A stretch of 64,000 nucleotides of DNA from Brevibacillus sedimenti (GTDB taxonomy: Bacteria > Bacillota > Bacilli > Brevibacillales > Brevibacillaceae). How positions within the stretch are numbered: position 1 is the first letter of the stretch; each line of letters opens with the position of its first letter. The DNA is taken from NCBI RefSeq assembly GCF_020923495.1, contig NZ_CP064048.1:1017501-1081500 (forward strand), written 5' to 3'. A program made the translations under genes and the position numbers. Shown here one piece after another: positions 60,545 to 64,000 of this stretch. The notes under the pieces were generated by a model. It was not told the DNA's origin and did no database searches. It saw only the letters and a list, made by a program, of their open reading frames with translations.

Positions 60545-60656
60545 GTGTTTCCGCTCCTTTTCCTGTTCGTTACCCGTCCTTATTCTACCCCAGTTCCAGG
60601 AAAGGTCAATTGACGCTGTCCGTTCCGGAAAAACGCCTCTGCCATTCCCCGCGAAA

Positions 60657-60709
60657 GGAGGCGGGCCGACCGGATCGCCAGGTATGGTCCGGAATCCCGC
60701 CCGCCTTTC
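60657..60709 (-). terminator. Possible terminator after cls
   Basis: GGCGGGC (60660-60666) pairs with GCCCGCC (60699-60705) around a 32-base loop with further pairing. It overlaps the end of cls and has a poor U tract. Confidence 0.3.
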
Positions 60710-62161
60710 CTACAGAATCGGCGACAGCAGCCGCGTCAGCGACTCTTTCAGCCGGACGACAACCGGCCGCTGCTCGTACGCCTCCAAGGTCACTTCCGTA
60801 CAGACGGCCAGGTCCTGACGGAAAATCTGTTCAAGATGGGTGGCCAAATCCGTATCAAACAGAAAGGCATTCGTCTCAAAATTGATCTTGAAGCTGCGAA
60901 TGTCCAGGTTGGCACTGCCGACCGAGGCGATTTCACCGTCGACGACCATCATTTTGGCGTGCAGGAAGCCCTTGTCGTACCGGAAGCAGCGGACGCCGCT
61001 CTTCAACAGTTCGCCGATGTAGGATTGGGACGCCCAGTAAACCAGTTTGTGGTCGGCGCGGCCGGGGATCATGACCCGGACGTCGACCCCGGACATGGCT
61101 GCCATCTTCAAGGCCGTCAGCAAGCTGTCGTCCGGGATCAGGTAAGGTGTCTGCACATAGATGCGCTTTTTTGCCTTGTAGATCATTTTCAGGTAGCCGT
61201 GCTTGATTTGCTGCTTTTCCGAATTGGGACCGCTGGACACGATCTGGACGCCCACGCTGCCGGCCGGGATCGGTTCGGGGAAGTACCGCGGTCGCTCCTC
61301 CATCCGCCGCGTCGCGGACAGGTTCCAATCGAGGAAAAAGCGGGCCTGCAGCATGGGAACGGCACCGCCGGTCAGCTTCAGATGGGTGTCCCGCCAGTAG
61401 CCGAGCCGTTTGTGCAGTCCCAGGTACTCGTCGCCGATGTTGAATCCGCCGATGAAGCCGGTCCTGCCGTCGATGACGGCGATTTTCCGATGGTTGCGGA
61501 AGTTGACCCAGATATTCACGTAGGGAATCCGCGACGGGAAGAACGCGGCCACCTGTCCGCCCTCCTTCACCAGCGGGCGGAAGAAGCGGGTAGACAAGTG
61601 GGAGCCGATCGCGTCGTACAGCAGTCGAACCTCCACTCCCTGCCGCGCCTTGTCGGCCAGGGCCCGGATGAGCCGTCTGCCCAGTTCGTCATTGCGAAGG
61701 ATGTAGGTCGTGATATGGATATGGTCACGCGCTTCGCCGATACTCTGAAACAGCGCGTCAAACAGGCTGCTGCCGTCGGTAAACACCTCGACCGCGTTGT
61801 CCTGGGACAGCAGCGCGGCGTCACTGGCCGCATTCATCAGGATCATATCCCGATGATCGCGCATGGCCGGATCGCGAAAGGACAGCGTTCCGTTTTCCAG
61901 CTGCCGCATCTGCTGCTCCACCGCCTCCTGAAACCGGGAAAACTCGCCTTCGCGCAGCCTGTACAGCTTCCGCCTCGTCAATTTCTGTCCAAACAGCAGG
62001 TAAAACACGAATCCCAGGCCGGGCAAAAACAACAACACCATCAGCCACGCCCAGGTGGCGGCAATGTTGCGCCTCTCCATAAAGATGAGAATCGCCGCCA
62101 GCAGCAGGTTGGCTATCGTCAAGAGGGAAACGATTTGTTGAAACAGTTCCATATCCCACAT
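60710..62161 (-). CDS. cls: Cardiolipin synthase
   Basis: A membrane phospholipase-D-type enzyme that makes cardiolipin from two phosphatidylglycerols. About 483 residues: two N-terminal membrane segments (residues about 5-25 and 33-55, ending LLFGQKLTRRK), then two HKD motifs, NHRKIAVIDGRTGFIGGFN and LHAKMMVVDGEIASVGSANLD. ATG at 62161 or 62152; the longer form from 62206 has no ribosome binding site. Adjacent to rlmH and the CxxH/CxxC gene; shares membrane-lipid theme with aas-lplT only by function. Confidence 0.95.
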   Translation of the reverse strand: MWDMELFQQIVSLLTIANLLLAAILIFMERRNIAATWAWLMVLLFLPGLGFVFYLLFGQKLTRRKLYRLREGEFSRFQEAVEQQMRQLENGTLSFRDPAMRDHRDMILMNAASDAALLSQDNAVEVFTDGSSLFDALFQSIGEARDHIHITTYILRNDELGRRLIRALADKARQGVEVRLLYDAIGSHLSTRFFRPLVKEGGQVAAFFPSRIPYVNIWVNFRNHRKIAVIDGRTGFIGGFNIGDEYLGLHKRLGYWRDTHLKLTGGAVPMLQARFFLDWNLSATRRMEERPRYFPEPIPAGSVGVQIVSSGPNSEKQQIKHGYLKMIYKAKKRIYVQTPYLIPDDSLLTALKMAAMSGVDVRVMIPGRADHKLVYWASQSYIGELLKSGVRCFRYDKGFLHAKMMVVDGEIASVGSANLDIRSFKINFETNAFLFDTDLATHLEQIFRQDLAVCTEVTLEAYEQRPVVVRLKESLTRLLSPIL

Positions 62162-62310
62162 CCGTCCCTTTGCCTCGGACGCTCCCATCTGCGGGGGACC
62201 GGGCACAAGGTGTCTCCTTTTCGCTCCACATTTCTTTCATTGTAACACGATGTACGGTACTGCATGCACTTGGTCACAAGCAGCAGGCTACGGAGAGCGG
62301 ATGGTCACGC

Positions 62311-62340
62311 AAAACGGGTGCCGATCCGGTCGACACCCGT
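62311..62340 (-). terminator. Terminator of htrA
   Basis: ACGGGTGCCG (62314-62323) pairs with CGACACCCGT (62331-62340), one mismatch; the minus strand then reads TTTTGCG. Confidence 0.75.
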
Positions 62341-62405
62341 TAGGGAAGAACGTGCTGTTGGTTTTTTTGGGAAGCAGTTGCTTGAGCAGTCCGGTTGGAA
62401 CTACG

Positions 62406-63626
62406 TCACCGCTCCGGCGTATTGCCCAGAGTGGCGGTCGTTGTTTTCAGGAAGCCGTCCCGGTAGTAGGTGATTTCGATCTTGTCACCCGGCTTCTTGT
62501 TCAGGGTCAGGTATTTGCGCAGTTGGGCGGCGTTGTTGATTTCCTTGCCGTCCAGCTTGACGATGACGTCATACATGCGCAGGCCAGCTTGACCGGCCGG
62601 CGAGAATCTGGTCACTTCGTCGCGAATGACGACGCCTGCTTTCACGCTGTCCGGCAGATTCAGCGTCTCTTTCCAGTGATAACGGGGAACGTTGGTCAAA
62701 TCGTAAGGCGCAATGCCCAGATACGGTCGTTTCAATTGGCCGTACTGCATCAGTTGGGCGACAATCGTCTTCACGTCGTTGATCGGGATGGCAAAGCCCA
62801 GACCCTCAATGCCTTCCTGGGAAATCTTCAGCGTATTGATTCCGATTACCTGTCCGTAGATGTTGACCAGCGCACCGCCGCTGTTCCCCGGGTTGATCGC
62901 CGCGTCCGTCTGCAGGACGTCCAGCTCCCAGTCATCCTGCCCGTCCTTGTCCACGTCAATCGGCATGGAGCGCTGCAGCGAACTGATAATGCCCTGTGTA
63001 ACGGTGCGGGAGAACTCCATGCCAAGCGGGTTGCCGATGGCGATCGCCGGTTCGCCCACTTTCAGCGTGCTGGAGTTGCCCAGTTCCGCCACCTTCGTCA
63101 CCTTGGAGCCGTCGATTTCCAGCACGGCTAAGTCTGTAAACGCGTCGGCTCCCAATACTTTTGCGTCCACCTTGTCCCCGGACGGGAGGACGACCTCCAC
63201 TCTTTCTGCATTGGCAATCACGTGGTTGTTGGTAATGATGTGCGCTTTGCCGTCTTTTTTCTCAAAAACAACGCCAGATCCTTCATCGCGCTTCAGCGAC
63301 TCCTGGTTGAACCAGTTGACCACCCGGCGGACGTTGATCACGCCGACGACCGCATCTTCCACTTTTTCCACGGCCTGCACCGTCGCCGTGTTGACCTCGA
63401 CGGAAATTGGCTGCGTAAACAGATTGGCCGCTGAATTGGTCATGGCATTGGCCGTGCCTTTCTCCACTGTGGAGAGGTATCCCGATTTGGAGAGGGTCGG
63501 GAGCATCAAGAGGACGACCATCCCGCCGATCACAGCCGAGGTGATCGACGTCATGATCAGCCGCCCGAGCCCCGCCGGCTTCCGCTTTTTACGCTCCACA
63601 TGCGCTATATCATCATAAAAACCCAT
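62406..63626 (-). CDS. htrA: HtrA-type serine protease with PDZ domain (YyxA/HtrC-like)
   Basis: A 406-residue membrane-anchored protease for misfolded exported proteins. MGFYDDIAHVERKKRK is cytoplasmic, followed by a membrane segment (about residues 25-45). The trypsin-like domain has the triad His in HIITNNHVIANAERV, Asp in DAFTDLAVLEIDG and Ser in INPGNSGGALVN. A C-terminal PDZ domain starts around RPYLGIAPYDL and includes SPAGQAGLRMYDVIVKLDG. AAGGAGAG lies before ATG at 63626. Its position with rlmH matches the yyxA-rlmH end of the walRK cluster in Bacillus. Confidence 0.95.
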   Translation of the reverse strand: MGFYDDIAHVERKKRKPAGLGRLIMTSITSAVIGGMVVLLMLPTLSKSGYLSTVEKGTANAMTNSAANLFTQPISVEVNTATVQAVEKVEDAVVGVINVRRVVNWFNQESLKRDEGSGVVFEKKDGKAHIITNNHVIANAERVEVVLPSGDKVDAKVLGADAFTDLAVLEIDGSKVTKVAELGNSSTLKVGEPAIAIGNPLGMEFSRTVTQGIISSLQRSMPIDVDKDGQDDWELDVLQTDAAINPGNSGGALVNIYGQVIGINTLKISQEGIEGLGFAIPINDVKTIVAQLMQYGQLKRPYLGIAPYDLTNVPRYHWKETLNLPDSVKAGVVIRDEVTRFSPAGQAGLRMYDVIVKLDGKEINNAAQLRKYLTLNKKPGDKIEITYYRDGFLKTTTATLGNTPER

Positions 63627-63857
63627 GGTTCTCGCTCTCCTTTCTCTACTTACTAGCTTAGCGGCTTTTTTGCCTACGTATACATACGATTGCGACACTT
63701 TCAGTATACGATCTGTTTTCGGCAAAGTCGCGTGAGAATTATGGAAAGATTGTGGAACGACACCGTAAAACCGGCATAAATCGCAAGCGGCGCGGATATG
63801 CTGGAGGTAACACTTTCCACAGAGAAATCCCAGAGCTGCGAGAAAGGATTGATAGGC

Positions 63858-64000
63858 ATGAAAGACGTAAACGTCATCGCCAAACTGGCTGACCTGCAGG
63901 ATGTAGGATACCAGAACGCGCTATTGCTGCACGCGTTGGTGGACCTGCTGGCGGCCAAGGGACTGCTGAACAAGGACGAGCTGATCGGCAGCATGCACGA
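63858..64000 (+). CDS. Unknown protein, N-terminal part only
   Basis: An ORF starting ATG at 63858 after AGAAAGGA stays open to the window end: MKDVNVIAKLADLQDVGYQN, then ALLLHALVDLLAAKGLL. It looks like a soluble, helical protein beginning, divergent from htrA. I do not recognise it from 47 residues. Confidence 0.55.
   Translation, partial: MKDVNVIAKLADLQDVGYQNALLLHALVDLLAAKGLLNKDELIGSMH

Noticed and set aside
1-64000. CRISPR array, tRNA or rRNA genes
   Set aside because: I looked for regularly spaced repeats and for tRNA/rRNA-like conserved sequence and saw none; a covariance-model scan would be decisive.

Overview
The window looks like chromosomal DNA of a GC-rich, endospore-forming Firmicute of the Bacillales, most likely Brevibacillus or a close relative (inference). 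Supporting signs are a complete sspH (a spore protein gene), HPr with both His15 and the regulatory Ser46, B. subtilis-like yheI/yheH ABC genes, strong purine-rich ribosome binding sites, and the end block htrA - cls - CxxH/CxxC protein - rlmH. The genus is not proven by anything read here.

Layout. 0.1-2.1 kb: a small secreted protein and an AGCS sodium:alanine symporter. 2.2-9.6 kb: a minus-strand mannitol operon, mtlA-mtlR-mtlF-mtlD, that continues into ptsI-ptsH, with a sigma-A-type promoter carrying a cre-like site. 9.6-10.9 kb: glpQ, with an intrinsic terminator inside its leader. 11.0-13.0 kb: an inducible-looking operon of an Erm-type 23S rRNA methyltransferase and an RlmA-type 23S rRNA methyltransferase, preceded by a short leader peptide ending in Arg-Ile-Arg and by overlapping stem-loops. 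13-21 kb: a frameshifted solute-binding protein, two two-component systems and fumC. 20.9-24.2 kb: aas-lplT (lysophospholipid uptake and reacylation). 24.3-30.2 kb: a MATE pump, sspH and a heterodimeric BmrC/BmrD-like exporter with a leader terminator. 30.4-33.4 kb: siderophore ABC permeases and ATPase behind a Fur-box-like site. 34-37.7 kb: an ascorbate-type PTS (EIIC, EIIB) with a PRD regulator that carries its own EIIA domain. 38-39.5 kb: mqo.

From about 39.8 to 56.3 kb the window is accessory in character: four MFS exporters and two oxidoreductases, with AraC, TetR, ArsR and MarR regulators. Three regulators have clear palindromic operators. A minimal CHAT/caspase-like protein follows, with two tiny leader ORFs and a sequestered ribosome binding site. 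A 2,171-bp IS21-family element then splits a beta-propeller-like gene, leaving a 5-bp duplication. 56.3-59.7 kb holds a DinB protein, a WYL regulator, an AHSA1/SRPBCC protein and an ECF sigma factor with a C-terminal NTF2-like domain. The rest returns to core genes.

The strongest candidates for unusual biology are the attenuated erm-rlmA pair (A2058-type plus G745/G748-type rRNA methylation in one inducible operon) and the CHAT-like gene with its layered leader. A recurring theme is control by leader RNA: erm, bmrC, glpQ and the CHAT-like gene all have leader structures that can be read directly. Three one-base indels, all in homopolymer runs, break two transporter genes; they may be real lesions or sequencing errors.
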